Assembly (NCBI GenBank): GCA_027257055.1 | Contig: JAPVLO010000382.1 | Location: forward strand, 62,001 to 126,000 | Direction: 5' to 3' | DNA: 64,000 nt | Source of the DNA: Cephalopachus bancanus | Taxonomy: Eukaryota > Chordata > Mammalia > Primates > Tarsiidae | Shown here: positions 40,025 to 50,877 of the stretch, in pieces | Numbering within the stretch: position 1 is the stretch's first letter | Layout of the letters: every line of letters begins with the position of its first letter | Position numbers and translations under genes: made by a program | The notes under the pieces: generated by a model | What the model was told of the DNA's origin: nothing | Database searches by the model: none | The model's input: only the letters and a program-made list of their open reading frames with translations

Positions 40025-40165
40025 GAGTCTGGGCACACTGGCTCACACCTGTAATCCCAGTATTTTGGGAGGTAAGGTGGGAGAATCACTTGAAGCCAGG
40101 AGTTCAAGACCAGCCTGGGCAACACAGCGAGACCTTGTCTCTAATTTTAAAAAATAATCAAATAA
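40025..40165 (+). mobile_element. Alu monomer, sense
   Basis: Left arm only. Confidence 0.8.
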
Positions 40166-40349
40166 TTTTGCCCTTGCCCGGAGTCATGAGAAGCAAGATA
40201 TTCTTGTGTCTTTCTCATCAGAAAAAGTCTTAACTCAGTCAGAAACTGCCCTTGTCTCTAGGGATTAATTAGTTGTTCTCCAGGGTTTACATTGATTTTT
40301 GGATCACAGGAAGGAGGAGGGATCTCCAAGGCCAGGTTCTAGGCTCCAG

Positions 40350-40367
40350 CTAAAAATAGGTATAAAA
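40350..40367 (+). promoter_or_regulatory. MEF2-like box next to TATAAAA in GPRC5A intron 2
   Basis: CTAAAAATAG (40350-40359) is a perfect MEF2 consensus, followed after one base by TATAAAA (40361-40367). The surrounding 400 bases are not repeat-derived as far as I can see. It could be a minor alternative promoter or chance in A/T-rich DNA. Confidence 0.25.
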
Positions 40368-40557
40368 CTTCCTGGTGCTTCTCTGCACCTTGATCCCTTT
40401 TCTGGAACCTTGGAAGTCTGAAGGGATGGGTAGCAGGGCAGGAGGAGGTATTTCACCACCCAGCCCCTCTTGTCCACTCCCGTGGTGTCACTGTCATCTC
40501 CTTCCTGGACTCTCTGTGATCATTCTCTCATGCCTCTTCCTTCCTTCCACTTCCTTT

Positions 40558-40852
40558 TGTTTTTTTTTGAGTTGGGATCTTACTCTGTCTCCAGGCTGGA
40601 GTGCCGTGGCATGCTCATGGCCACTGCAGCCTTGACCTGCTGGGCTCAGGTGATCCTTCCACCTCAGTCTTCCAGTAGCTGGAACTACAGGTATGTGCCA
40701 CCACACCCAGCTAATTTTTTTTTTTTAACTGTAGAGGTGCGGTCTCATCAAGTTACCCAGGCTTGTCTCGAAACCATGGGCTCAGGCAATCCTCTCACCT
40801 CAGTCTCCCAAAATGCTGGGATTCTAGGTGTGAACCACCACGTCTGGCTTTT
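40558..40852 (-). mobile_element. Alu, antisense
   Basis: Complete; followed at once by the next Alu. Confidence 0.9.
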
Positions 40853-41132
40853 TTTTTTTTTTTTGAGTTGAGGTCTCACTGTCACCCAGGCTGGAGTGCA
40901 GTGGCGTGATCACAGCTTACTGCAGCCTCAACTTCCTGGGCTCAGGTAATCCCTCCTCCTCAGTCTCCCAAGCAGCTGAGACTACAGGCATGCACCACCA
41001 TGATTTTTTTTTTGTGGAGATGATGTCTTGCTATGTGGCCCAGGCTGGTCTCGAACTCCTAGGCTCAAGCGATCCTCCTGCCTCAGCCTCCCAAAGTGCT
41101 GGGATTACAGGCATGAGCCATAGTGCTCTGCC
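40853..41132 (-). mobile_element. Alu, antisense, older type
   Basis: Complete. Confidence 0.88.
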
Positions 41133-41707
41133 CCCTCCATTCTTTTATGAGTCACTTATATCTTACTCCCCTAAAATGCTTCCTTGGCCACCACACTCTG
41201 ATGCTCACGTTCCTCCCTGGGTCCCCACAGTCCATCAGGTTGTGTCAAATCCTTTGCGAGGCTTTCCATGGTTGAAACCCACGACCTCTGAAGCTTCACC
41301 CTCAGTCCTGCCTCTGCGTCTGGGCGCAAGGTGCTCTTGTCCTCTGGCTGGCATGGCTTTCTTCCTTCTTCCTGCCCTTTTCCACAGTCAAGCATTCTCC
41401 TATCTCCCCAGTGATCGTCTGTCCCGTGCATTGACAGAATTTTGAAATGCTCTTATCAGAGTCCGTCGCACTTGACAGGTGTTTATATACCTGTGATATA
41501 TTCCTGACTTGCCAGCATCTGCTGCGAGGCAGGAATCATTCTGGTTAATCCTTTTATGCGTCACAATATCTTACACAAAGATGTTCAAGTATTTATTGAG
41601 CAGATTGGGCAAGAGATTTGGTGGGAAATAAATGACTTTAAATTGCATTCGTGATGATCGATTGCATGTGTTTACCCTTCTATACATAAGTTTAAAACTC
41701 CTTCATG
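41133..41707. other. GPRC5A intron 2, single-copy or L2-like
   Basis: CTTCCTTGGCCACCACACTC and similar pieces hint at L2; too diverged to be sure. Confidence 0.35.
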
Positions 41708-41994
41708 CCGGGCACGGTGGCTTAAGTCTGCATTCCCAGCACTTTGAGAGGCCAAGGCAATTGTCTGAGGTCAGGGTTTGAGACCAGCCTGGGCAACTTG
41801 GCAAGACCTCGTCTCTACAATAAATCAAAAAATTAAGCGGGCATGGTAGCATGCGCCTGTAGTTCTAGCTACTTGGAAGTCTGAGGTGGAAGGATTGCCT
41901 GAGCCCAGCAGGTCGAGGCTGTGAGCATGCCACTGCACTCCAGCCTGGGTGACAAGAGTGAGACTCCAACTCAAAAAAAAAAATTAAAAAACTC
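41708..41994 (+). mobile_element. Alu, sense
   Basis: AACTCCTTCAT at both sides is the target duplication. Confidence 0.9.
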
Positions 41995-42239
41995 CTTCAT
42001 TTTCCCAAAATGCACAGAAAGCAATTGTTCATAAATTCTGCCTCTTCCCAAAGAAAACAATACCAGTATGTATATATAAATTCTCCTTCTTGGCTGTTAA
42101 GGAAGTAAGTAAATTTTCAGTGAGATTCACTCGAGGTATACCTCTGGCCAGATCTATATCTGAGGACTTTTTTTAAAAATGGCTTTTCCAATGTGCTTCT
42201 GAAGTGGTACTCAGATGATGCGGGGCTCTGATGAAATTT

Positions 42240-42537
42240 TGTTTTGTTTTTTTTAGTCAGAGTCTCACTCTGTTGCCCAGGCTGGAGTGCAGTGGCATAC
42301 TCACTGCCGCCACAGCCTCCATCTGCTAGGCTCAGGCAATCCTTTTTCCTCAGCCTTCCAAGTAGCTTGAACTACAGGTGCGCACCACCACACCTGGCTA
42401 ATTTTTCTTGATTTATTGTGGAGACGAGGTCTCACCAAGTTGCCCAGGCTGGTCTCAAACCTGTGGGCTTAGGCAATCCTCTCGCCTTGACCTCCCAAAG
42501 TGCTGGGATTACAGGCACGAGCCACCGCACCCGGCCT
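42240..42537 (-). mobile_element. Alu, antisense
   Basis: TGATGAAATTTTG and TGGTGAAGTTTT flank it. Confidence 0.9.
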
Positions 42538-42776
42538 GGTGAAGTTTTAAAAAGTGATGTCCCTCGTGATCATAGTTAATCATTTAGTCAACCAATGTTG
42601 TGCTCCCTCTGTGCCTCGTCCTGGGCTTGAGGCCCTAGTTTTTCCCTGCCAGAAACTGAACGTCTGTTGGAGAACAGGCGACGAAACAGACATGAAGTCA
42701 CACTGTAGCAAGCAATGTGATGGGGTGAGCACAGGTGGGACCCCCAAGGCTTGACTTCCTCCTCTCCCTGTTTCAG

Positions 42777-42835
42777 GTCTTGAAGAGATAGGGGACGCGC
42801 TTTACGCCCCTTATTCCACCCATTTCCAGCTGCAG
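42777..42835 (+). CDS. GPRC5A: GPRC5A coding exon 3 (cytoplasmic tail)
   Basis: This 59-bp exon has the acceptor CCTGTTTCAG just before 42777 and the donor CTGCAG|GTAAGTG. It completes codon 308 (Gly) and encodes residues 309-327 in the same frame as exon 2. The peptide contains DALYAPY, giving tyrosines 317 and 320, which correspond to the tail tyrosines phosphorylated downstream of EGFR in the human protein. Splice phases with both neighbouring exons are consistent. Confidence 0.93.
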
Positions 42836-43141
42836 GTAAGTGATCTCTTTCTTTTTCCGCATCAGAGCCATGAGTTCCTCGGAGACAGTTATCCTTTGGG
42901 AATGGATGATGTCACCATCTGACGGCCCCTAGATGGCCACGTGGAAGGATGATGGGTCTTCCTTCCTGTAACCTGCCTCACGGTTAGGGCACAGGGGGAC
43001 TCGGGGGTGGGGGACTTGGGAGAAGGAGAAGGAAATTGGAGAAGGGGAAGGAAGGAAAGGGGAGTCCTGCTCAGACTGGAGAGCTGTGGAGATGGCTGGG
43101 AACAGGAAGTGGGCTTAATGACACGGCTACTTGCTTTTCAG

Positions 43142-43225
43142 AATCGGGCTTCCCAGAAGGATTTCTCCATCCCACGGGCCCATAGCCCTTACAATGGCTA
43201 CGAAGGAAGAAAAGAGGGCCGTTAA
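43142..43225 (+). CDS. GPRC5A: GPRC5A coding exon 4 (C terminus and stop)
   Basis: The acceptor CTTGCTTTTCAG ends at 43141. The exon encodes residues 328-354 and stops with TAA at 43223-43225. The end of the protein has FSIPRAHSPY followed by a Tyr-x-x-Tyr pair (344 and 347) and a basic tail. Compared with the human protein as I remember it (357 residues), three residues are missing just before this pair, while the tyrosine spacing is kept. The total product is 354 residues, and all three coding exons join without a break. Confidence 0.92.
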   Translation, partial: NRASQKDFSIPRAHSPYNGYEGRKEGR

Positions 43226-43916
43226 CTCTGTCCTGAAGAGTGGTATGAACACAGTCAGGTGGCAGGCCCAGCCGGGAGCTCAGGGGGGTATGGGCAGCGT
43301 CTTCCGTCTGAGAAAGCTGGACAAGATGTTCCGGAAACAGCCTCCCTCCTGGCCTCAACCACTTTTCTTCATGCTGGGGCTCGCTTGGGCTCATAAGACT
43401 CCAGTTCTTCGCGGCGTGGTGGTATTTTTCCTTTGTCTCATATTTAGGATATTTCCTTCAAGTGGGAGTCTCAGGCAGCTCAGGGTGAGATTCCAGCTCT
43501 GCCTGTCGTTTTATGTGGGACTCAAGGTCTGGCCATCTGTCCAACTACTGCTCACCTGACTCAAGGCATGTTTTGTTGTGAGGATCGCTGGGCCCAGAGC
43601 AGAACTGCAAACTGAGCAAGAACAGCAGAGGCCTCTCAGCCCACCCAGCCTAAACCTACACTGGAAGCCAACTTCCTGGCACCTGGTCTCTGCTTCTTGC
43701 CTGGGTAGGAGAGGTTAAAGGTCTCCCTAAATTTACTCATCTTTGTGGCATCACCTCAAACAGAGCTTATGCAGCTCTCCAGCACCAACCCACAGGTCAC
43801 CCCGTCTTCTTGCACTCTCCCTCAACCTGTCATCAATCCCCAGACCTGATCTCCCTCACATGCTTTACCAGGAATTCTTCTTCCAGACCTCAGGAGCATG
43901 GACAAACCTGGATGCT

Positions 43917-44200
43917 TTTTTTTTTTTTTTTAAGTCAGGGTCTCACTCTATCACCTAGGCATGACCCCGGCTCACCACAGTCTCAACCTCCTGGGCTCAG
44001 ACAATCCACCTGCCTCAGCCTCCCGAGTAGCTGGGACTACAGGTGCACACCATGACGTCTGGCTAATTTTAAAAATTATTTGTAGAGACAAGGTCTTGCT
44101 GTGTTGCTCAGGCTGGTCTCAAACTCCTGGACTCAAGCAATCCTCTGGCCTCAGCCTCCTAGAATGCTAGGATTATTGGCATGAGCCACAGCACCCAGTC
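43917..44200 (-). mobile_element. Alu, antisense, in GPRC5A 3' UTR
   Basis: Older type, small deletion in right arm. Confidence 0.88.
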
Positions 44201-45223
44201 CCATGTGCTGTTTGCTGGGGGGATCCATGCGCTGTTCGGGGGATCCATGCGCTGTCTTACTCCAACTTCCTGGCACTGGTTCTTCTCCCATCCTCTTGCT
44301 CCTCGACCTCTGTAAATATATTTACACTGTATTCACCCCCTGCATTTTGCAAGTGGGCACCATCCACTCACGGAGTAGTGTTCATGTGTGATAAGTTATT
44401 CCCTGGGTGTGCAATAAAGATATAAAGATGTGGTGGCAACTCTTTCACAGTGATGGCAGCGGTCTCCCGGTTTTGGGCATCCGACTCCTGGGAGAGAATG
44501 CAGATTCCCCCATAGGCTTCATGCGGAACCTGAAGTTCAAGGTTCGGTCCCCCTGGATTTGTCCTTCACCTTTCTCCATGCGCCTCCCTTTCTTCTTGCT
44601 GCATCTAAGACAGGTGTGTTTCCCCCAGTTTTTGAGGGTGTTGGTTGATGTTGTTGCTCCAGGAAGGCAGAGGAGTGGCAACCTTAGAACGGGGTTTGAC
44701 CGCCAAAGAAAGCCAGGGAGGAGACCTCAAAGCCAGTTTTATGTTTCGCCCAAAGTTTAATTTTAGGAGGGGACAAATCCAGATGCCTTATTTGACAGAA
44801 TGTATCTCTGGACAAAGACATGATACCTCATAATTATTACTGACTTAATCCAAGAAACAGCTCTGTGGGGCAGAGCAACCAGAAATCTCTCTTTGGTGAT
44901 GGGGAAAAAAGAATCCCCACACGTAGAAATGGAATGACACGTTGACATCTGCAGTTAACTTAGGGAGTTACCTCCTAGGAACCGGACACTCTGCTTCTCA
45001 TCAAGAGGAAAAACTGGTGGACAGGGGTGAGGTGACCAGATGACATGCTGGACTGGGGATATTCCATTCCACAAAGTGTGGTTGGCTGACTTTGCACTAA
45101 CTTAACCTAGTTTTGTCCTGAAGGGGAAAATGACAAATAATAATTTGGATCCTTCTAGATTATTCTAGTCTTTCCCAAAAGTCATGACCCAATGAAATTT
45201 GTTGAGAGCAGATAACAATGTGG

Positions 45224-45510
45224 CCAGGCTTGGTGGCTCATACCTGGAATCTCAGCACTTAGGGAGGCCTCATGAGAGGATTGCTGGGGTCCAGGAGTTT
45301 GAAACCAGCCTGGGTAACATAGCAAGAACTTGTCTCTAAAATATATATGTAAATTATCCAGGCATGGTGACAGGCATCTGTTGTCTCAGCTATTTGGAAG
45401 GCTGAGTGGAAGGATTGCCTGAGCCTGGGAGGTTGAGGCTACAGTGAGCCGTGATCATGCTACACACTCCAGCCTGGGCCACAAAGTGAGACCCTGACTA
45501 AAAAACAAAA
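45224..45510 (+). mobile_element. Alu, sense, in GPRC5A 3' UTR
   Basis: Older type, diverged. Confidence 0.85.
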
Positions 45511-45746
45511 GAAACCAATATGATTTCACATATTTCATCTGCCATAGTGTAGATTCTCAAGAAATACATATTCTTTTCCCTCTTTTTTCTTCCTTCCCTG
45601 ATCTTTATTCTATCAACGAAGCAAAAGAGGAAGAAATGAAAGGTAAAACCACAACATTCTGACAGGACTTGTATCCCCATAGCTGCCTCCCACAAATCGG
45701 TCTCCTCCAGAGCTGGAGAAAACCTGGAAATGGCCTGCATTTCTGG

Positions 45747-45748
<2 letters not shown>

Positions 45749-45792
<44 letters not shown>

Positions 45793-45798
45793 TGTGTG
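45749..45798 (+). repeat. (TG)n microsatellite
   Basis: About 25 units with one TTTG interruption, placed exactly where an antisense Alu should have its T-run. Confidence 0.95.
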
Positions 45799-46078
45799 TC
45801 AGGGTCTCATTTTGTCACCCAGGCGTGATCCTGGCTCACCACAGCCTCAACCTCTTGGGCTCAAGTGATCCTCCTGCTTCAGCCTCCAAAGTAGTTGGGA
45901 CTTCAAGCACATGTCATAATACCTGGCTAATTTTTGAGTTTTTATTTTTTATTTTTTAACAGAAATGAGGTCTTGCTACATTGTCCAGGCTGGTCTCGAG
46001 TTCCTGGGCTCAAGTAACCCTTCTGCCTCAGACTCCCAAAGTGCTGATTGTAAGTGTGAGCCACTGGGATCAGCCTGG
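45799..46078 (-). mobile_element. Alu, antisense, with (TG)n head
   Basis: Ends nine bases before the MIR614-like segment. Confidence 0.88.
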
Positions 46079-46086
46079 TTTCCTTT

Positions 46087-46172
46087 TTAAGAAGTAAAGT
46101 GGTCTGAATCTGAACAAGTGGGGCATCACCTCACTGAGTTCCTGTTCTTTCCAGGTGGCAGAAGAATGATTC
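46087..46172 (+). ncRNA. MIR614: Diverged counterpart of the human MIR614 locus
   Basis: The sequence aligns by eye along its length with the human mir-614 precursor as I remember it: TTAAGAAGTAAAGTGGTCT at the start, CACTGA before the mature position, then CCTGTTCTT.CCAGGTGGCAGAAG. The mature-equivalent 23-mer (46135-46157) starts GAGTTCC where the human one has GAACGCC, so the seed (positions 2-8) differs. The G-rich loop region of the human hairpin is also altered. It is therefore an orthologous position rather than a demonstrated microRNA. Its position in the GPRC5A 3' region fits the human arrangement. Confidence 0.55.
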
Positions 46173-46261
46173 CCATTTGAGCAGTGCTTTTTACTTCAAC
46201 CCCTGTGACTGTTAACCTGCCTTCAGGTCTCATGTCTTCTGCATATAAATAAGCTCTTTTA

Positions 46262-46340
46262 ACCTGCTGGGCTCAGGTGATCCTTCCTCCTCAATCTTCC
46301 AAGTAACTGGAACTGCAGGTGCATGCCACCATGCCTGGCT
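46262..46340 (-). mobile_element. Alu fragment, antisense
   Basis: Right-arm piece, cut by the next Alu's T-run. Confidence 0.75.
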
Positions 46341-46965
46341 AATTTTTTTTTTTTTTTTCAGTTAGAGTCTCACTCTGTCACCCAGGTTGGAGTGCAGTGG
46401 AATGCTCATGGCCACCCCAGCATCGACCCGCTGGGCTCTGACAATCCTTCCGCCTCAGACTTCCAAGTAGCTGGAACAGCCGGACTCGGTGGCTCAGCTT
46501 GTAATCCCGTGCCTTTGGGAGGCTGAGGTGAGTGGATTGCCTGAGCCCACGGGTTCGAGACCCGCCTGGGCAACTTGGTGAGACCTCAACTCTACAATAA
46601 ACCAAAAAATTAGCCGGGCATGGTAGCGCGTGCCTGTAGTTCCAGCTACTTGGAAGGCAATGGCGGATGGATTGCCAGAACCCAGCAGGTTGAGGCTGCA
46701 GTGGCTGGGAGCAGCCACTGCACTCCAGTCTGGGTGACAGAGTGAGACTCCAACTCAAAAAACAAACAAACAAACCAAGTAGCTGGAACTACACGGAACT
46801 ACAGGCGTGCGCTACTGCACCTGGCTAATTTTTGATTTCTTGTAGAGACAGGGTCTCATCACGTTGCCCAGGCTGGTCTGGAACCCCTGGACTCAGGCAA
46901 TCCTCTCACCTCTGCCTGCCAAAGTGTTGGGATTCCAGGGGTGAGCCACCGCACCCGGTGTACTC
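46341..46965 (-). mobile_element. Alu, antisense, split by a nested Alu
   Basis: Halves are 46341-46478 and about 46776-46965. Confidence 0.88.
46479..46775 (+). mobile_element. Nested Alu, sense, lemur-type
   Basis: Exact AAGTAGCTGGAAC copies flank it; tail AACAAACAAACAAACC. Confidence 0.92.
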
Positions 46966-48459
46966 TTTTAACACGAACAAACTGCTTTTAATTCTTTTTT
47001 TTCTTTGAAGAGGGTACCAAAGGATATGCTCTTCTGTTTAAATAGGGACCTCTCCGGGGCTGGAGGTTCTGACTTCTGAGAATCAGAGGGTTTCGAAGCC
47101 CATCTCATACGTTTCTCCATCTCTACCTGGGCCAAAACAGAATGTGCAAATGTAACCCAGCCTGGTCCTTGGATGTTGCCGGTTGACTGATGACTGGGAA
47201 CCAAGGTGCCATCTCCTTTGAACTAAACCGGCCATGCTGAAATGAAACTCAGCAGCCTCTCTCTCATTTCTCATTGTTAGACGCGAAATAGACAGTGTCC
47301 CTCCGCCTTGCACGTTAGGCCGGGCTGTCCAAAGCGGCCATATCTCATGGTTCCACTAGATGGCGGCGACACCCCAGGCATCCACCCTCAGGGACTCTGC
47401 CCCTCGCCCAGGCAGACGTCTAGAGCTGCTTTCCCACTCAGTGTCAGGCAATCGGTCCCACTATGTATTTCGTGTATTTCCGAGCGGTTTTCTCCTCCCT
47501 CCCACCCTCTTTAAATAATTCGCGCTCTTCTCCTTTGGCAGAGCTTTATTTGCCCTTTGTCTTATTTTTGTGAAACTCTCCGAGGTATTCCCAGCCCGTT
47601 TGCATGCAACCTGTCATCTCTAAGGAGACAGTGGTCTCGTGTGCTGTTGTTATTAATGTCAACTGGTATTTATATGGTGAGAACACTGTTTTTTTCTCAG
47701 GAAAAGTGTCCAAAACAAAGAGTACAGCCCGGCCCTGGAAACGCAGCGGGAAAGCCCACATTTTCCCGCGCTCTGCGTTTCCTTCCTTCATTTCCAGACT
47801 TGTGGCTACTGCTGAAAACTGGCCAGTGGGAACTGGCCCGTCCTTCCTCGCCCGCAGCCTTCTGGTGCTCTCAGGGTTTCCAGGTTTGCCACCGGCCCAG
47901 CCCCAATCTGAAACATGGGATTCTTCCAGAACTGGGAGTGGCAGCTTCAGGAAAGCCCTTCTCGGATGTTGATTGCAGGGACCCAGGATCTGGGAACAGC
48001 CTCTAGTTTGTGGGCGGGTTGCTGTCTCAGGAAACGCTGTGGTCCAGCCTCGGGGCTGTTTTCTGGAACTCCTTCTAGGTGGACGTTTGGTGGAACCTAC
48101 AGTTTCAGCCACACTGTTGCAGCGATGACCCCCGGCCAAAAAGATAGATTTGTTCCCAGATGATAACTTGGCACCGGTCTTTGGATAGCCACGGCTCATG
48201 GTGCCAAAGGTTGGCGTGATGAAGGCCCACATCGAGGGGCCGCAGCCGGAGCCCAAGACACAGCCCTCACCTGTGCCCTAACCATGGCATCATCTTGCGG
48301 CTGTGACGCTCCAAGCCCACAAGCATTCCCTCTATCCATTCCTTGTCTCACATGCCCAGTCCTGGGCAGGTGACCTCCAGCCCAACCTTAACTGAAGCCA
48401 CTAGGAACCTAGGCTAAGTTTCTGTAACAAACACTTTGGGTTTTTTTTTAAAAAGTGAC
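46966..48459. other. Repeat-free block downstream of MIR614-like locus
   Basis: Possibly the end of the GPRC5A 3' UTR and its flank. Holds the CTCF-type site and unusually long open frames, the longest 236 codons on the minus strand (47546-48256), without recognisable domains. Confidence 0.45.
47353..47367 (+). promoter_or_regulatory. Consensus CTCF-type binding site
   Basis: The sequence CCACTAGATGGCGGC fits the core CTCF consensus (CCAS-YAG-RKGGCRS) at every position and lies in non-repetitive, moderately GC-rich DNA downstream of GPRC5A. A weaker relative, CCCCTAGATGGCCAC, is at 42926-42940 in GPRC5A intron 3. Occupancy cannot be judged from sequence. Confidence 0.5.
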
Positions 48460-48610
48460 GACGGGGCTTGGTGGCTCACTCCTATAATTCCAGCACATTG
48501 GGAGGCCGAGGTGAGAGGGTTGCCTGATCCCATGGGTTTGAGACCAGCCTGGGCAACTTGGCAAGACCTCATCTCTATAATAAATCTGGGTGACAGAGCG
48601 AGACCCTCTC
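48460..48610 (+). mobile_element. Alu, sense, right arm deleted
   Basis: Left arm joined to CTGGGTGACAGAGCGAGACCC. Confidence 0.8.
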
Positions 48611-48645
48611 TAAAATAAATAAATAATAATAATAATAATAAAAAT
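48606..48645 (+). repeat. (AATA)n/(AAT)n simple repeat
   Basis: A-rich tail of a deleted Alu expanded into tetra- and trinucleotide units. Confidence 0.8.
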
Positions 48646-48714
48646 GAAGGCCACTATTCCTCATCCAGGCGTTCCAGTTATGAATTTATTGTCTGTCAGC
48701 CCCAAATTTGCCCT

Positions 48715-48953
48715 TCAAGACGGCCACTGCAGTCTCGCCTTGCTGGAGTTCAGATGATCTTCAGCCTCAGCCTTCCAAGTAGCTGGAACCACAGGTGCAC
48801 GCCACCACACCTGGTTTATTTTTTGATTTATTGTAGAGACAAGGTCTTGTCAAGTTGCCCTGGCTGGTCTCGAACCCCTGGACTCAGGGAATCCTCTCGC
48901 CGCCACCTCCCAAAGTGCTGGGATTACAGGTGTGAGCCACTGCACCTGGCCCA
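48715..48953 (-). mobile_element. Alu, antisense, truncated
   Basis: T-run head missing. Confidence 0.85.
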
Positions 48954-49357
48954 GGAAGGACTATAGTGATTACCCAGAGGTCAGCAATGTAGATGAGAGG
49001 ACATTTGGTGGTGACCTGCCCCAGGCATGGTGATCAGCTGGTCACTTTCCACAGGGAAACCACATCCAGGCCCCTACCCACACTGTGCCTGACTTCCTCT
49101 GCACATTTGTGTGTCACCAGCTATAGCTCACCTGAAAGGCTGTCCCCTTCTTGCCAGGGCAAACCAGCACTGGCCTGGGCAAACCACGTTCCTCTCTACC
49201 CAGTGGACTGCAACTACACCATCTCCAGTGAGGTATGAGCCACAGTCTTGGGGAGATGGAAGTGGCCTCCCTTCCAATCCAGTCCTTCTTTGAATAATCT
49301 CCCTCAGCCCTAGGATATGGTATTTTCTCTCATGTCTTATAGTTCCTTTTATTATAG

Positions 49358-49672
<315 letters not shown>

Positions 49673-49714
49673 GATGTTCTTTACATTAAACTTTCCCTGT
49701 TTAAATCAGTGTGT

Positions 49715-49925
49715 GGTTTTTGTTCTGATAAAACCCAGACTTATACACTTAATAAACATTAATTATATATTGGGCAACGTGTTCTAAGCATGAACAAGAC
49801 AGACAAGGCACTTGCTTTTTATGGTATGTATATTCTACAGAGGTTGTTAGCTAAGACCTAGCTCAAAAGACAGACTCAGCCAGTCAAAACTTTGAGGCAG
49901 AATATGCCAAGCACAAGAGGACAAA
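49715..49925 (-). mobile_element. L2 fragment, antisense
   Basis: TATATATTGGGCAACGTGTTC then AACAAGACAGACAAGGCACT is the antisense end of L2. Confidence 0.5.
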
Positions 49926-50064
49926 TGTAAATAACCTAAGTGATAATGAACTTGATGTCTATGAGAACTAGAAAGACCACTGGGACTTGACATCATTAAG
50001 CAAAAAGAGTAACGAGAGATGAAACTGAAGAGGCCAGACTTTCAGGTAGCATAACTGTAGCTTA

Positions 50065-50500
50065 TAAGATCACGTGAGGCCAGGAGTTTGAGATATGCCT
50101 GGGCAACATAGTGAGACCCTGTCTCTACAAAATACAAATAAAATAAACAATACAAATAAATAAAATAATTAGCTGGGCACGGTGGTGCATGCCTGTAGCC
50201 TCAGCTACTCAGGAGGCTGAGGCGGGAGGATCACTTGAGGCCAGGAATTCAAGACCAGCCTGGACAACATAGCGAGACCCTGTCTCTACAAATACACACA
50301 TAAATACAATAAACAAATAAGTAATAAAAAATAAGCAAAATATTTAGCCAGACTTGGCAGCATGCATAGGTAGGTCCAGCTACCTGGGAGGCTGAGGCTG
50401 AAGGGTGCCTTGAGCTCAGGATTTCGAGGTTACAATGAGCATTACTGTGCTGCAGCCTGGGTGGTAGATCAATACTATGTTTCTAAAACAGAATGAAAGG
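50065..50500 (+). mobile_element. Alu with three arms, sense
   Basis: Partial left arm, then a second and third arm separated by ATAAA-rich linkers at 50140-50168 and 50290-50340. Confidence 0.75.
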
Positions 50501-50639
50501 GATACAAAAGGAAGGTGAGCAACAACTAATGCTGCTTTTGGTTTAAAAGAAAGTGATAAGTTTCAACTTGAATTTTATCTAAGTACTAGATAGCTTTGGG
50601 AGGTATGGAAGGAGAGAATCCTCTCAACCAAAGACCACT

Positions 50640-50850
50640 ATTTCAGCCTGGGCAACAGAGCAAGAACTTGTCTCTACAAAAAAAAAAAAAAAAATTAGCT
50701 GGGCGTGGTGGCCCAGGCTTGTTGCCCCAGCTACTCGGGAGGCTGAGGCAGGAGGATCGCCTGATCCCAAGAGTTAGAGGCTGCAGTAAGCTACTATTGT
50801 GCCACCACACTCCAGTCTGGGTGACAGAGTGAGACCTTGTCTCTCAAAAA
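50640..50850 (+). mobile_element. Alu, sense, 5'-truncated
   Basis: Begins CAGCCTGGGCAACAGAGC near the end of the left arm. Confidence 0.85.
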
Positions 50851-50877
50851 TAATCTCTGATCAAGTGATTTAAGTGA

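Larger units (their letters stand above)
43226..46175 (+). other. GPRC5A: GPRC5A 3' untranslated region, minimum extent
   Basis: This is the presumed 3' UTR following the stop codon. The human transcript has a 3' UTR of several kilobases that, from memory, includes MIR614; the matching sequence here is near 46.1 kb, so I draw the UTR at least that far. It is interrupted by Alus at 43917-44200 and 45224-45510 and a (TG)n-Alu unit at 45749-46078. A possible early polyadenylation signal AATAAA is at 44413-44418. The true end may lie anywhere up to about 48.4 kb. A short 20-bp tandem duplication containing GGATCCATGCGCTG is at 44218-44255. Confidence 0.55.

Noticed and set aside
47996..48240. Possible continuation of the SLC2A-like pseudogene to the left
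   Set aside because: No GLUT motifs in any frame; the last supportable exon piece is at 50878-50990.
49141..49163. TTCTTGCCAGG near 49150 as a MIR614 candidate
   Set aside because: Only the short core matches; the segment at 46087-46172 matches along the whole precursor.
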